Below are positions 13,473 through 25,560 of a DNA stretch of 64,000 nucleotides, in pieces. The position numbers were made by a program, and so were the translations under genes. The stretch comes from Mesocricetibacter intestinalis (lineage in GTDB: Bacteria; Pseudomonadota; Gammaproteobacteria; Enterobacterales; Pasteurellaceae), in the NCBI RefSeq assembly GCF_004363295.1, contig NZ_SNYQ01000008.1, forward strand, positions 1 through 64,000, in the 5' to 3' direction. Position 1 is the first letter of the stretch. Every line of letters starts with the position of its first letter. The notes beneath the pieces were generated by a model. It did no database searches. It was given only the letters and a program-made list of their open reading frames with translations, and was not told the origin of the DNA.

Positions 13473-13778
13473 TTACCAACTCGCTTTCTTAAGGCCCGGG
13501 ATTTCGCCGCGCATTGCAGCTTCACGAACCTTAATACGGCTTAAACCAAACTTACGTAAAACGCCGTGAGGACGTCCGGTCTGGCGGCAGCGGTTACGTT
13601 GACGACTTGGGCTTGAATCACGCGGTAAAGTTTGTAACTTCAACACGGCATCCCAACGTTCTTCATCAGATGAATTGACATCAGAAATAATTTTCTTTAA
13701 CTCTACACGTTTTGCATAGAATTTTTCAGCCAATTTAACGCGTTTTACATCGCGTGCTTTCATTGATTGTTTAGCCAT
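13473..13778 (-). CDS. rpsN: 30S ribosomal protein S14
   Basis: A 101-residue S14 of the long, cysteine-free form. The short form has a CxxC...CxxC zinc site that is absent here. The C-terminal [20 protein letters not shown] motif is conserved. It lies between rplE and rpsH. Confidence 0.97.
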   Translation of the reverse strand: MAKQSMKARDVKRVKLAEKFYAKRVELKKIISDVNSSDEERWDAVLKLQTLPRDSSPSRQRNRCRQTGRPHGVLRKFGLSRIKVREAAMRGEIPGLKKASW

Positions 13779-13789
13779 TGTAACCTGCC

Positions 13790-14658
<869 letters not shown>

Positions 14659-14671
14659 TTGTCACTTCTCC

Positions 14672-15055
<384 letters not shown>

Positions 15056-15085
15056 TTAAAATTTTAAAACACCCTTGCGGGACGA

Positions 15086-15110
15086 ACCTATTTACCTAGT
15101 GTAAACAGGT
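15086..15110 (-). promoter_or_regulatory. 5' stem-loop of the spc operon mRNA
   Basis: Ten-bp stem (ACCTGTTTAC with GTAAATAGGT on the minus strand, one G-U pair) and a 5-nt loop, starting almost exactly at the expected transcription start. A 5'-terminal hairpin of this kind commonly protects mRNA from RNase E; the role here is inferred. Confidence 0.5.
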
Positions 15111-15115
15111 CGCAG

Positions 15116-15144
15116 AGTTTATCAAATCAATGCCGGAAAAGCAA
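15116..15144 (-). promoter_or_regulatory. spc operon promoter
   Basis: Minus-strand -35 TTGCTT (15139-15144), exactly 17 bp, then -10 TAAACT (15116-15121). It is placed just upstream of rplN, where E. coli has the strong spc promoter. Confidence 0.82.
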
Positions 15145-15223
15145 CTTGATTTCACTTCCTCAACTGAAAAAACTTAGGAAAAAAACCACCGCTCTTTTAA
15201 CCGGCAAAAATAGCTTGGCCCTA

Positions 15224-15258
15224 ATAAAAAAGCCTGCCGTATTCGCGGCAGACTTTTC
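15224..15258 (-). terminator. S10 operon terminator
   Basis: On the minus strand, downstream of rpsQ, the stem GTCTGCCG / CGGCAGGC with a short AT-rich loop is followed by TTTTTTATT. It separates the S10 operon from the spc promoter. Confidence 0.82.
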
Positions 15259-15282
15259 TATTTATTATACTGACGTAGCGGA

Positions 15283-15540
15283 TTAAGCGATTACTGCTTT
15301 TTCAACTACACGAACTAAAGTCCATGATTTGGTTTTAGAGATTGGGCGACATTCGCGCACCTCTACCACATCACCTAATTTAGCTTCGTTATTTTCGTCA
15401 TGTACATGCAGTTTTGTTGTGCGGCGGATAAACTTACCGTAAAGCGGATGTTTAACCTTGCGTTCGATAGCAACAACGAATGATTTATCCATTTTATCGC
15501 TAACGACTTTACCTTGCACGCTACGAATTTTATCAGTCAT
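15283..15540 (-). CDS. rpsQ: 30S ribosomal protein S17
   Basis: An 85-residue S17 with an OB fold ([20 protein letters not shown]...), a primary 16S-binding assembly protein. It is the last gene of the S10 operon and overlaps rpmC by one base. Confidence 0.98.
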   Translation of the reverse strand: MTDKIRSVQGKVVSDKMDKSFVVAIERKVKHPLYGKFIRRTTKLHVHDENNEAKLGDVVEVRECRPISKTKSWTLVRVVEKAVIA

Positions 15541-15730
15541 TACTCACCCGCCTTTTCGGTTAGAACAGTTTTTACCTGTGCGATACTACGACGCACTTGT
15601 TTTAACTGATGGGTTTGTTGAAGCTGACCGGTGGCTGCTTGCATACGCAACTTGAATTGCTCACCTAACAAGTTAACCAATTCAGCATTCAGCTCTTCAA
15701 CACTTTTTGTACGTAGTTCTTGAGCTTTCA

Positions 15731-15731
<1 letters not shown>
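15540..15731 (-). CDS. rpmC: 50S ribosomal protein L29
   Basis: A 63-residue two-helix protein ([20 protein letters not shown]...) located at the exit tunnel, where SRP and trigger factor dock. It overlaps rplP and rpsQ by one base on each side, indicating translational coupling. Confidence 0.98.
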
Positions 15732-16141
<410 letters not shown>

Positions 16142-16154
16142 TTAGCAAATCTCC

Positions 16155-16862
16155 TTACTTACGACCTTTGCCGCGAGGTGCCTTTTTAGGCGCGGCAGGT
16201 TGTTGTTCCGGTTGTTGTGCAATTGCAGCCATTCCACCGAGAATCTCACCTTTGAAGACCCATACTTTAACGCCGATAACGCCGTATGTTGTTTGAGCTT
16301 CAGCAGTGTTGTAATCGATGTCCGCACGTAGTGTATGTAAGGGTACGCGACCTTCACGATACCATTCAGAACGTGCAATTTCTGCACCACCTAAACGACC
16401 GCTTACTTCAACTTTGATACCTTTAGCGCCTAAACGCATAGCGTTCTGCACCGCACGTTTCATAGCGCGACGGAACATAACGCGACGTTCCAGCTGAGAA
16501 GCGATACTATCCGCAACTAATTTTGCGTCTAATTCAGGTTTTTTAACTTCAGCGATATTGATCTGCGCAGGTACGCCGGCAATGGCTGCTACCGCATTAC
16601 GCAGTTTTTCAACATCTTCGCCTTTCTTACCGATTACGATACCCGGGCGAGCAGTGTGAATTGTAACACGAATGCTTTTCGCAGGACGTTCGATAGTGAT
16701 ACGTGATACTGAAGCATTAGCCAATTCTTTGTTTAAGAATTTACGTACTTTGAAATCACCGTCTAAATTATCGGCGAAATCTTGTGTATTCGCGAACCAA
16801 GTAGAGCTCCAAGGCTTAACGATACCTAGGCGAATACCATGTGGATGTACTTTCTGACCCAT
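16155..16862 (-). CDS. rpsC: 30S ribosomal protein S3
   Basis: A 235-residue S3 with an N-terminal KH-type domain ([15 protein letters not shown]) and the conserved [13 protein letters not shown] start. It forms part of the mRNA entry tunnel with S4 and S5. The C-terminal tail is Gln/Pro/Lys-rich and variable. Confidence 0.98.
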   Translation of the reverse strand: MGQKVHPHGIRLGIVKPWSSTWFANTQDFADNLDGDFKVRKFLNKELANASVSRITIERPAKSIRVTIHTARPGIVIGKKGEDVEKLRNAVAAIAGVPAQINIAEVKKPELDAKLVADSIASQLERRVMFRRAMKRAVQNAMRLGAKGIKVEVSGRLGGAEIARSEWYREGRVPLHTLRADIDYNTAEAQTTYGVIGVKVWVFKGEILGGMAAIAQQPEQQPAAPKKAPRGKGRK

Positions 16863-16879
16863 TTGCTATTCCTCTACTA

Positions 16880-17215
<336 letters not shown>

Positions 17216-17222
17216 TTACCTC

Positions 17223-17501
<279 letters not shown>

Positions 17502-17523
17502 TTATCCTCTTATTTAATTAAAA

Positions 17524-18345
17524 TTATTTACCACGACGACGTACGATAAATTTATCGGTACGTTTGTTATGGCGAGTTTTCTTACCTTTAGTTTGAACGC
17601 CCCAAGGTGTTACCGGGTGTTTACCAAAGTTACGACCTTCACCACCACCGTGCGGGTGATCTACCGGGTTCATTGCTGTACCGCGAACTGTAGGGCGAAT
17701 GCCTCTCCAGCGGCTGGCACCGGCTTTACCTAACACACGTAACATGTGTTCTGAATTGCCGACTTCACCGATAGTCGCCGTACATTCGGCTAATACTTTA
17801 CGCATTTCGCCGGAACGGAGACGTAAAGTTACATAGTTGCCTTCACGCGCGATGATTTGTACATACGCACCTGCGGAACGGGCGATCTGGCCGCCTTTAC
17901 CCGGTTTTAATTCTACGTTATGTACAGTCGAACCAACCGGAATATTGCGCATCGGTAAAGAGTTACCGACTTTAATCGGCGCATTAACGCCCGCTTGGAT
18001 TTGATCGCCGGCAGACAAGCCTTTAGGCGCTAAAATATAACGACGTTCACCGTCTTTATACAGCACTAAAGCGATATTTGCAGAACGATTCGGATCATAT
18101 TCAAGACGCTCAACAACCGCTGGGATATCTAACTTGTTACGTTTGAAATCGATTAAACGGTAATGTTGTTTATGACCACCACCGATATGACGGGTAGTGA
18201 TACGTCCTAAATTATTACGACCGCCGGTTTTAGACTTAGTATCTAATAAAGGCGCGTAAGGTTTTCCCTTATGTAATTCAGGGTTCACGATTTTTACAAC
18301 GTGACGACGACCAGCGGAGGTCGGCTTACATTTAACGATAGCCAT
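17524..18345 (-). CDS. rplB: 50S ribosomal protein L2
   Basis: A 273-residue L2, one of the most conserved ribosomal proteins and required for subunit association and peptidyl transfer. The C-terminal motif [12 protein letters not shown] contains the essential histidine. Normal length. Confidence 0.99.
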   Translation of the reverse strand: MAIVKCKPTSAGRRHVVKIVNPELHKGKPYAPLLDTKSKTGGRNNLGRITTRHIGGGHKQHYRLIDFKRNKLDIPAVVERLEYDPNRSANIALVLYKDGERRYILAPKGLSAGDQIQAGVNAPIKVGNSLPMRNIPVGSTVHNVELKPGKGGQIARSAGAYVQIIAREGNYVTLRLRSGEMRKVLAECTATIGEVGNSEHMLRVLGKAGASRWRGIRPTVRGTAMNPVDHPHGGGEGRNFGKHPVTPWGVQTKGKKTRHNKRTDKFIVRRRGK

Positions 18346-18365
18346 TTGATTTTATTCCTCCGTCA

Positions 18366-18671
18366 TTACTCTGCAGCGCCTTCGGTGAAGTCCAATTCCT
18401 GGCCTTCCTGAAGGGTTACATAAGCTTTTTTCCAGTCACTGCGACGTCCGACTCTGGCGCCGTGGCGTTTAGTTTTACCTTTCACCACAACGGTACGTAC
18501 AGAATCCACTTTCACTTCAAATAACTGAGATACCGCATTGGCGATCTCGACTTTATTCGCATCTAATGCAACTTTGAAAACGATAGTGTTTGACTTCTCA
18601 GCATTATTTGTTGCTTTCTCAGAGACATGCGGTGCTTTAAGCACTTTTAACAAACGTTCTTGTTGAATCAC
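18366..18671 (-). CDS. rplW: 50S ribosomal protein L23
   Basis: A 101-residue L23 that starts [20 protein letters not shown]. It is the trigger factor and SRP docking protein at the exit tunnel. It overlaps the end of rplD by 4 nt, suggesting coupling. Confidence 0.98.
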   Translation of the reverse strand: MIQQERLLKVLKAPHVSEKATNNAEKSNTIVFKVALDANKVEIANAVSQLFEVKVDSVRTVVVKGKTKRHGARVGRRSDWKKAYVTLQEGQELDFTEGAAE

Positions 18672-19273
18672 GCTAACATCTCCTCAATTTGTTTCACAGC
18701 ATCAACGGTAACAACCACTTTATCAAAAGCGATTAAGCTGACCGGATCGATACCCTGCACATCGCGTACGTCTACTTTATACAAGTTACGTGCCGCTAAG
18801 AATAGGTTTTCATCTAAGCTCGCTGTGATGATTAACACATCTTCAAGTGCTAATTCTTTTAATTTCTGGACCAGAACTTTAGTTTTAGGCGCATCGATTT
18901 CGAATTTTTCGACAACCACTAAACGATCCTGACGAACAAGCTCGGAAAGGATGCTTTTAATTGCACCGCGATACATTTTCTTGTTCACTTTTTGGCTGTG
19001 ATCCTGCGGTTTTGCCGCAAAAGTTACGCCACCTGAACGCCAAATTGGTGATTTGATATCACCGGAACGAGCACGGCCCGTACCTTTTTGACGCCAAGGT
19101 TTTTTACCTGAACCAGACACTTCAGCACGAGTTTTTTGCGCACGAGAACCTTGACGGGCACCGGATGCATAAGCAACCACAACCTGGTGAATCAAAGCTT
19201 CGTTAAACTCACGTCCGAAGGTAGTTTCAGAAACAGTTAATGCACTCTGTGCATCTTTAACTACTAATTCCAT
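18668..19273 (-). CDS. rplD: 50S ribosomal protein L4
   Basis: A 201-residue L4 with the extended tunnel loop ([19 protein letters not shown]). In E. coli and H. influenzae L4 also represses the S10 operon through its leader. The S10 leader here is long enough and has hairpins consistent with that role. Confidence 0.98.
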   Translation of the reverse strand: MELVVKDAQSALTVSETTFGREFNEALIHQVVVAYASGARQGSRAQKTRAEVSGSGKKPWRQKGTGRARSGDIKSPIWRSGGVTFAAKPQDHSQKVNKKMYRGAIKSILSELVRQDRLVVVEKFEIDAPKTKVLVQKLKELALEDVLIITASLDENLFLAARNLYKVDVRDVQGIDPVSLIAFDKVVVTVDAVKQIEEMLA

Positions 19274-19289
19274 CTCTATCTCCCAGACC

Positions 19290-19916
19290 TTATGCTTTCA
19301 CTGCCGGTTTAACGATAACGTCGCTATTAGTCGCACCCGGAACGGCACCTTTAACTAACAGTAACTTACGTTCAGCATCAACACGAACAACTTCAAGTGA
19401 TTGCACGGTAACGCGCTCGGCACCTAAATGTCCTGCCATTTTTTTACCTTTAAACACACGACCCGGAGTTTGGTTTTGACCAATAGAACCAAGTACACGA
19501 TGTGATAAAGAGTTACCGTGGCTAGCATCCTGAGTACGGAAGTTCCAGCGTTTAACACCGCCCTGGAAACCTTTACCTTTGGAAGTACCGGTAACATCGA
19601 CTTTCTTAACATCTGCAAAGATGTCAACATTGATTTCCTGACCTAAAGTGAATTCTTCACCCTGAGTACGGAATTCCCATAAACCGCGACCAGCTTCAAC
19701 GCCTGCTTTCACGAAATGACCCGCTTCCGGTTTTGTTACACGGCTCGCTTTTTTCGAACCTGTAGTAACCTGAATAGCAGTATAGCCATCGTTTTCAAGA
19801 GTCTTAACCTGAGTCACACGGTTGGCTTCGATTTCGATAACGGTAACCGGGATTGACACGCCGTCTTCATTGAAGATGCGGGTCATACCAACTTTACGAC
19901 CGACTAAACCAATCAT
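19290..19916 (-). CDS. rplC: 50S ribosomal protein L3
   Basis: A 208-residue L3, an assembly initiator reaching toward the peptidyl-transferase centre. The region around [20 protein letters not shown] carries the glutamine methylated by PrmB in enterics. Normal length. Confidence 0.98.
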   Translation of the reverse strand: MIGLVGRKVGMTRIFNEDGVSIPVTVIEIEANRVTQVKTLENDGYTAIQVTTGSKKASRVTKPEAGHFVKAGVEAGRGLWEFRTQGEEFTLGQEINVDIFADVKKVDVTGTSKGKGFQGGVKRWNFRTQDASHGNSLSHRVLGSIGQNQTPGRVFKGKKMAGHLGAERVTVQSLEVVRVDAERKLLLVKGAVPGATNSDVIVKPAVKA

Positions 19917-19934
19917 TGTAATAACCTCTTAAAA

Positions 19935-20435
<501 letters not shown>

Positions 20436-20441
20436 CTGCGA

Positions 20442-20470
20442 ATTATAGTGAAAACCCAACTACAATGCAA
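20442..20470 (-). promoter_or_regulatory. S10 operon promoter
   Basis: Minus-strand -35 TTGCAT (20465-20470), a 17-bp spacer and a perfect -10 TATAAT (20442-20447). It is the only strong promoter-like sequence ahead of rpsJ. Confidence 0.85.
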
Positions 20471-20687
20471 GTATTTTTTCAGGATTAAGTGCTGGCCGAA
20501 AACAGAAACTCAGCGGTATGGGGAACCCCGGGTAGAATATAGATGCCGAAGCGACGGAAAAAATATCCGAAAAAACGACCGCTCTTTTCCTCCCCCCTGA
20601 TTTCCTTTTAATAACCTGCGCTTGAAGGCTGAACGGAATGGCGTCAAAAGTTAAGGACAGCCTCGCTTATTTATCCTTTCGCCTATC

Positions 20688-20715
20688 TTGCAAACTAAAA
20701 ATAAAAGCATAAAAT
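20688..20715 (+). promoter_or_regulatory. Possible urease operon promoter
   Basis: -35 TTGCAA (20688-20693), a 16-bp spacer and -10 TAAAAT (20710-20715), ending 35 bp before ureA. The remaining 20471-20687 stretch between the S10 and urease promoters shows no open gene; a near-miss uptake signal (ACCGCTCTT) lies at about 20578. Confidence 0.5.
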
Positions 20716-20750
20716 ACAGCCCGCTTTAATCATATACAGGAGATAAGCCC

Positions 20751-21053
20751 ATGCATTTAACCTCAAGAGAGCAGGAAAAATTAATGCTGTTTCTGGCCGG
20801 CGAACTGGCGGCAAAGCGTAAGGCGCGCGGCGTTAAATTAAATTATCCCGAATCCGTCGCTTATATTGCCAGCCATCTACAGGAAGCCGCTCGCGACGGT
20901 ATGAGCGTCGCCGAACTGATGCAATACGGTGCTACCCTGCTGAAAGTCGAAGATGTCATGGAGGGCGTTGCCGAAATGATTCCGGAAGTGCAAATAGAAG
21001 CGACCTTTGCGGACGGCACCAAGCTGGTTACCGTCCATCACCCGATTCGTTAA
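20751..21053 (+). CDS. ureA: Urease gamma subunit
   Basis: A 100-residue gamma subunit ([20 protein letters not shown]...). With UreB and UreC it forms the nickel enzyme that hydrolyses urea to ammonia and carbamate in the cytoplasm. It has a good ribosome-binding site (AGGAG) and opens the operon ureABC-(DUF3861)-ureEFGD. The subunits are separate, unlike the fused ureAB of Helicobacter. Confidence 0.98.
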   Translation: MHLTSREQEKLMLFLAGELAAKRKARGVKLNYPESVAYIASHLQEAARDGMSVAELMQYGATLLKVEDVMEGVAEMIPEVQIEATFADGTKLVTVHHPIR

Positions 21054-21064
21054 GGAAAGAGCAA

Positions 21065-21382
21065 ATGATTCCCGGAGAATATCTTTTGGCCAGCGGTGAT
21101 ATTAAGGCCAATCAAAACCGCAAAACCCTTATTTTGGACGTAACCAATAGCGGCGACAGACCGATTCAGGTCGGCTCCCACTATCATTTCTACGAAGTTA
21201 ATAACGCCCTGATATTTGATCGCAATTCCGCCTACGGTATGCGTTTGAACCTGCCTTCCGGTAATGCCGTGCGCTTTGAACCGGGCGAAAGCAAACGGGT
21301 GGAACTGGTCGAATTCGGCGGTAATAAAATCATTTATGGGTTCCATAATGCCGTAAATGGTCAATTAGGAGAACACAAATAA
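21065..21382 (+). CDS. ureB: Urease beta subunit
   Basis: A 105-residue beta subunit ([20 protein letters not shown]...) with the conserved [11 protein letters not shown] segment. It follows ureA by 11 bp and its stop codon overlaps the ureC start (TAATG), so ureB and ureC are translationally coupled. Confidence 0.98.
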   Translation: MIPGEYLLASGDIKANQNRKTLILDVTNSGDRPIQVGSHYHFYEVNNALIFDRNSAYGMRLNLPSGNAVRFEPGESKRVELVEFGGNKIIYGFHNAVNGQLGEHK

Positions 21383-23103
21383 TGGCGTTGACAATTCCTC
21401 GCAATCAATATGTCGCAACTTACGGCCCCACTACCGGTGATAAAATCCGTTTGGGCGACACCAATCTCTGGGCGACGGTAGAACGCGATCTGCTCACTCA
21501 CGGCGACGAATGTAAATTCGGCGGCGGTAAAAGCGTACGCGACGGCATGGCACAATCCTCTACCGCCACCCGCCAGAATCCGAACGTCCTGGATTTAGCC
21601 ATTACCAATGTGATTATTATCGATGCCAAACTGGGGATTCTGAAAGCCGATATAGGAATCCGCGACGGCCGTATCGTCGCTATCGGACAGGCCGGTAATC
21701 CCGACACCATGGATAACGTAACCCCGAATATGATTATAGGTGCAGGTACCGAAGTACATAACGGCGCACATTTAATTGCAACCGCCGGCGGTATCGATAC
21801 CCATATTCACTTTATCTGTCCTCAACAGGCGCAGCATGCCATTGAAAGCGGTATCACCACGATGATCGGCGGCGGTACCGGGCCGGCGGACGGCACCCAT
21901 GCCACCACGGTAACGCCCGGCGCCTGGAATTTAAAACGTATGTTTCAGGCGGCGGAAGCACTGCCGGTAAACATCGGCTTTTTCGGCAAAGGCAACTGCG
22001 CCACCTTGGCGCCGCTGCGCGAACAGATTCAGGCCGGTGCGCTGGGACTGAAAATTCACGAAGATTGGGGAGCGACGCCGGCGGCCATTGATGCCGCATT
22101 AAGCGTGGCGGACGAAATGGATGTTCAGGTTGCCATTCATACCGATACCTTGAATGAAAGCGGTTTTCTGGAAGACAGTATGCGCGCCATTAACGGACGC
22201 GTGATCCATACCTTCCATACGGAAGGTGCCGGCGGCGGACATGCGCCGGATATTATTAAAGCGGCCATGTATCCGAATGTTCTACCGGCTTCCACCAATC
22301 CCACACGGCCCTTTACCGTTAATACCATTGACGAACATCTGGATATGCTGATGGTTTGCCATCATCTGGATAAATCCGTGCCGGAAGACGTCGCCTTTGC
22401 CGACAGCCGCATTCGACCGGAAACCATTGCGGCGGAAGATATTCTGCACGACATGGGCGTCTTTTCCATTATGAGTTCCGATTCTCAGGCCATGGGGCGC
22501 GTAGCCGAAGTGATTATGCGCACCTGGCAGACCGCCGATAAAATGAAAGCGCAGCGCGGCCCCCTGAGCGAAGATCCGGATTCGGACAACCTGCGGATCA
22601 AACGTTATATCGCCAAATACACCATTAACCCGGCAATCGCCCATGGTATCAGCCGCCATATCGGCTCCTTGGAAGTGGGTAAACTGGCAGATATCGTATT
22701 ATGGAAACCGGCATTTTTCGGCGTTAAACCGGAATGCGTGATTAAAAAAGGCATGATAAGTTATGCAAAAATGGGCGATCCGAACGCTTCGATCCCCACC
22801 CCGCAACCGGTACTTTACCGCCCGATGTTCGCCGCCCAGGGAAAAGCCGCGGCGGAAAGTGCGGTCTTCTTTATTTCCAAAGCCGGCGCGGAGGCAGATA
22901 TTCGCCGGGCCTATGGCTTAAATAAAGAAACCATTGCAGTGGAAGGCTGCCGCAATATAGGTAAAAAAGATTTGCTGCATAATGATGCGATGCCTGAAAT
23001 CACAGTAGATCCCGAGCGCTATGAAGTACGAGTGGATGGTAAACATATTAGCTGCGAACCGGTGCAAAAAGTTGCACTGGCACAACGCTATTTCCTGTTC
23101 TAA
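21382..23103 (+). CDS. ureC: Urease alpha (catalytic) subunit
   Basis: A 573-residue catalytic subunit. All residues needed for the di-nickel centre are present: H141 and H143 (THIHF), the carbamylated lysine K224 ([10 protein letters not shown]), H253, H279 ([10 protein letters not shown]) and D367 (SSDSQAMGR). The flap residues C326 and H327 (VCHHLD) are also intact. Each lies 7 positions beyond the Klebsiella numbering, so the enzyme should be active. A consensus uptake signal core lies within the gene. Confidence 0.99.
   Translation: MALTIPRNQYVATYGPTTGDKIRLGDTNLWATVERDLLTHGDECKFGGGKSVRDGMAQSSTATRQNPNVLDLAITNVIIIDAKLGILKADIGIRDGRIVAIGQAGNPDTMDNVTPNMIIGAGTEVHNGAHLIATAGGIDTHIHFICPQQAQHAIESGITTMIGGGTGPADGTHATTVTPGAWNLKRMFQAAEALPVNIGFFGKGNCATLAPLREQIQAGALGLKIHEDWGATPAAIDAALSVADEMDVQVAIHTDTLNESGFLEDSMRAINGRVIHTFHTEGAGGGHAPDIIKAAMYPNVLPASTNPTRPFTVNTIDEHLDMLMVCHHLDKSVPEDVAFADSRIRPETIAAEDILHDMGVFSIMSSDSQAMGRVAEVIMRTWQTADKMKAQRGPLSEDPDSDNLRIKRYIAKYTINPAIAHGISRHIGSLEVGKLADIVLWKPAFFGVKPECVIKKGMISYAKMGDPNASIPTPQPVLYRPMFAAQGKAAAESAVFFISKAGAEADIRRAYGLNKETIAVEGCRNIGKKDLLHNDAMPEITVDPERYEVRVDGKHISCEPVQKVALAQRYFLF
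22857..22865 (+). repeat. DNA uptake signal sequence
   Basis: Exact AAGTGCGGT inside ureC. The position within a conserved coding gene means the codons have accommodated the signal. Confidence 0.75.
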
Positions 23104-23136
23104 CCCCCGTTCTAAATAGAGGTGGCAGGCCAACAA

Positions 23137-23145
23137 AAGTGCGGT
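23137..23145 (+). repeat. DNA uptake signal sequence
   Basis: Exact AAGTGCGGT followed by CAAAAATT, an almost full-length Haemophilus-type signal. It lies between ureC and the next gene. Confidence 0.85.
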
Positions 23146-23168
23146 CAAAAATTCGTGATTTTTTCAAA

Positions 23169-23200
23169 AATGCAGCGGGCGTCCGGGACGCCCCTGCATT
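23169..23200 (+). promoter_or_regulatory. Strong intercistronic hairpin after ureC
   Basis: The stem pairs AATGCAG and GGGCGTCC with GGACGCCC and CTGCATT, 15 pairs with one bulged C and a single-base apex as drawn. No T-run follows on the plus strand, so it is more likely an mRNA-stabilising or processing hairpin than a terminator. On the minus strand T-rich sequence does follow. Confidence 0.6.
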
Positions 23201-23267
23201 CAAGCGGAATAGATTGAGAGCGCAGGCATATAAGTAGGGCTTCGCCTCGCTGCTAAGGAATATCAAT

Positions 23268-23564
23268 ATGAAACAACATCAGTATAAAATCACCCTGCAA
23301 CATACCGCCGATCCGGAGGGAAATCCCATAAGGGATAAACAAATCGAGTTCTCCGCGCCGAATCATGAGGATATTTTCACGATTATCGAGAAAACCGGCA
23401 AGCGCGAAAACTTTACGCCGGAAATGGCACAACGCTTTGCCGTCGGTTTAAAGCTCTTCAGCGAAGTGATGCTGGAAAATCGGAAAGATCCTTTATTCGA
23501 ACGTCTACTACCGCATTTTCGCGCAATGATGAAAATCATTAAAGAAAAAAACCAACAGGAGTAA
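23268..23564 (+). CDS. DUF3861 family protein inside the urease operon
   Basis: A 98-residue, charged soluble protein without signal peptide or membrane segment. It fits the DUF3861 family (KITLQHTADPEG start, a central NHEDIFTIIEK segment, then FAVGLKLFSEVML), which has no established function. It has a Shine-Dalgarno AAGGAA, starts 164 bp after ureC behind a hairpin, and ends 3 bp before the ureE start codon, so it is co-transcribed with the accessory genes. DUF3861 is not a standard urease accessory protein. It may be a passenger or a local modulator; no function can be assigned. Confidence 0.8.
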   Translation: MKQHQYKITLQHTADPEGNPIRDKQIEFSAPNHEDIFTIIEKTGKRENFTPEMAQRFAVGLKLFSEVMLENRKDPLFERLLPHFRAMMKIIKEKNQQE

Positions 23565-23567
23565 CCC

Positions 23568-24104
23568 TTGGAAATACGTAGCCCAATTCTGCCGGTGATG
23601 CAGGACATTCTCGGTAATTTGGAAGCGCTGCGCCGGCAAGGAAAAATCGGCGGCCAGCATATTGATTACGTCCCCTTGCACTGGTATGAAAGCGAACGCA
23701 ATATTTTACGCAAAACCAGTAGCGACGGACGAGAAATCGCCTTTCGTCTGCTCAAGGAAGGACAGCGTCTGCAACATCAGGATGTGGTATTTATCAGCCC
23801 GGAACTGGTTATCGCCATCGACATTCTGCCGGCGGAAACCATCGTACTGGCGCCGCAGAGCATGGCGGAAATGGCACGTGCTTGTTATGAAATCGGTAAT
23901 AAACACGCACCGCTTTTTTTAGAGGGAAATCAGGTATTGCTACCTTACGACAAACCCATGTTCGACTGGCTACAGGCCGCCGGTTTTACGCCGAACCGCG
24001 CACAGCGCCGTTTAAGCTTTGCTTTGCGGGCAAACTCCGCCCAGGGACATAAGCATACCCAGGGCTATCATCAACATGGAGACGGCAATTGGCACCGGCA
24101 TTAA
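23568..24104 (+). CDS. ureE: Urease accessory protein UreE (nickel metallochaperone)
   Basis: A 178-residue UreE that delivers nickel to the UreDFG-apourease complex. It has the N-terminal substrate-like domain, the C-terminal metal-binding domain and a histidine-rich tail (HKHTQGYHQHGDGNWHRH) expected to bind extra nickel. The initiator is TTG at 23568, chosen because AGGAG sits 7 nt upstream and no in-frame ATG gives the family N-terminus. Its end overlaps ureF. Confidence 0.95.
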   Translation: MEIRSPILPVMQDILGNLEALRRQGKIGGQHIDYVPLHWYESERNILRKTSSDGREIAFRLLKEGQRLQHQDVVFISPELVIAIDILPAETIVLAPQSMAEMARACYEIGNKHAPLFLEGNQVLLPYDKPMFDWLQAAGFTPNRAQRRLSFALRANSAQGHKHTQGYHQHGDGNWHRH

Positions 24105-24784
24105 TACATCTGGGCGCCTTACTGCATCTGGTGGATCCCACCCTGCCCATCGGCGCTTTTAATCATTCCAACGGGTTGGAAACCTTTGTGCAACAAGGGC
24201 GAATCACAAGTAAAGAAAGCTTGCAGGAATACCTTTACACCCAGCTGATGCAGAACTGGATTTATAATGACGGCGCTTATCTATCCCTCGCTTTCGATGC
24301 GATGCAGGCTCAGGATTTCGAGCGCCTGCTTGAATTGGATCAGCAACTGGCGGCGACCAAAACCGCGCGTGAAAGCCGTGAAGGCAGTTATAAACTGGGC
24401 TTGCGCCTATTAAAAATTTTTATTCGCCATGAAAAGCATCCCCTGCTGTTGCAAATGCAGCAGGCGGTTGAACAGCGCCGCTGTAAAGGCTTCTATCCCG
24501 TTATTTTTGCCATGATTGCCGCCGCGCTGGCACTGGATAAAGCCCAGACGCTGTACGCCTTTTATTACAATGCCGCCGTCGGCGCAATTACCAACGGGGT
24601 AAAATTAATTCCCCTAAGCCAAATGGACGGCCAGGATATCCTGTTTGACTTACGTCAACCACTGGCTGAAGCCGTGCAAAAAAGCCTTAAGCCCGATCCG
24701 CAATGGCTGGGCGCTGCAGGAATCACCAATGATATCCGCGCTATGCAGCACGAAAACCTTTACAGTCGGCTTTATATGTCCTAA
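24089..24784 (+). CDS. ureF: Urease accessory protein UreF
   Basis: A 231-residue all-helical UreF that bridges UreD and UreG and gates GTP-dependent nickel insertion. The family motif LVDPTLPIGAFNHSNGLE appears at residues 14-31. The start is TTG at 24089, overlapping ureE by 16 nt, with GGAG 7 nt upstream inside ureE. This makes two TTG starts in a row, which may hold both proteins at low level relative to ureABC. Confidence 0.95.
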   Translation: MAPALIHLGALLHLVDPTLPIGAFNHSNGLETFVQQGRITSKESLQEYLYTQLMQNWIYNDGAYLSLAFDAMQAQDFERLLELDQQLAATKTARESREGSYKLGLRLLKIFIRHEKHPLLLQMQQAVEQRRCKGFYPVIFAMIAAALALDKAQTLYAFYYNAAVGAITNGVKLIPLSQMDGQDILFDLRQPLAEAVQKSLKPDPQWLGAAGITNDIRAMQHENLYSRLYMS

Positions 24785-24864
24785 TCGCTCATAAATCGCC
24801 CCATGAATAAAAATCAACCGGGCCGATAATACCGGCTCTTTAGGCTAAACATAAGGAACCTACT

Positions 24865-25500
24865 ATGCGTAACTATATAAAAATCGGTGTGGCCGGTCCG
24901 GTCGGCGCCGGAAAAACCGCCCTTATCGAGCGTTTGACCCGTGAAATGGCAAATCGCTACAGTATTGCGGTGATCACTAATGATATCTACACACAGGAAG
25001 ACGCTGAATTTTTAACCAAAAACAGTCTGCTACCGGCGGAACGTATTATGGGGGTGGAAACCGGCGGTTGTCCGCATACGGCGATTCGCGAAGACGCTTC
25101 TATGAATTTGGAAGCTGTAGACGAAATGGTCGCTCGTTTTCCGGAAGTTGAAATTATTTTTATCGAATCCGGCGGCGATAACCTTTCCGCCACTTTCAGT
25201 CCCGATCTGGCGGATGTAACCATCTTTGTTATCGATGTCGCGCAAGGGGAGAAAATCCCGCGTAAAGGCGGCCCGGGCATCACCCGTTCCGATTTGCTGG
25301 TCATCAATAAAACCGATCTGGCTCCTTTTGTCGGTGCGGATTTAAAGGTGATGGAACAAGATGCGCGCCGTATGCGCGGCGGGCAACCCTTTATTTTCAC
25401 CAATCTGATGCAAAAACAAAATCTGACGGCGATTATCGGCTGGATTGAAAGATACGCCCTGTTAAAAAATATTGACGAACCGGCAGGACTGGTTCGCTAA
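24865..25500 (+). CDS. ureG: Urease accessory GTPase UreG
   Basis: A 211-residue SIMIBI-class GTPase that powers nickel insertion into urease. It has the P-loop GPVGAGKT (11-18), the metal-binding Cys-Pro-His (69-71, in [11 protein letters not shown]), the [11 protein letters not shown] segment and the guanine motif NKTDL. An 80-bp gap separates it from ureF. Normal length. Confidence 0.98.
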   Translation: MRNYIKIGVAGPVGAGKTALIERLTREMANRYSIAVITNDIYTQEDAEFLTKNSLLPAERIMGVETGGCPHTAIREDASMNLEAVDEMVARFPEVEIIFIESGGDNLSATFSPDLADVTIFVIDVAQGEKIPRKGGPGITRSDLLVINKTDLAPFVGADLKVMEQDARRMRGGQPFIFTNLMQKQNLTAIIGWIERYALLKNIDEPAGLVR

Positions 25501-25515
25501 TCCGGACAAGGAAAA

Positions 25516-25524
25516 AAGTGCGGT
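25516..25524 (+). repeat. DNA uptake signal sequence
   Basis: Exact AAGTGCGGT in the short ureG-ureD gap, followed by a T-rich stretch. Confidence 0.75.
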
Positions 25525-25560
25525 GGATTTTTCCCGACTTTTTTCCTCTTGTTTTATTTG

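Noticed and set aside
21854-22099. Reverse-strand open frames inside ureC
   Set aside because: They are antisense shadows caused by the codon bias of ureC and lack ribosome sites.
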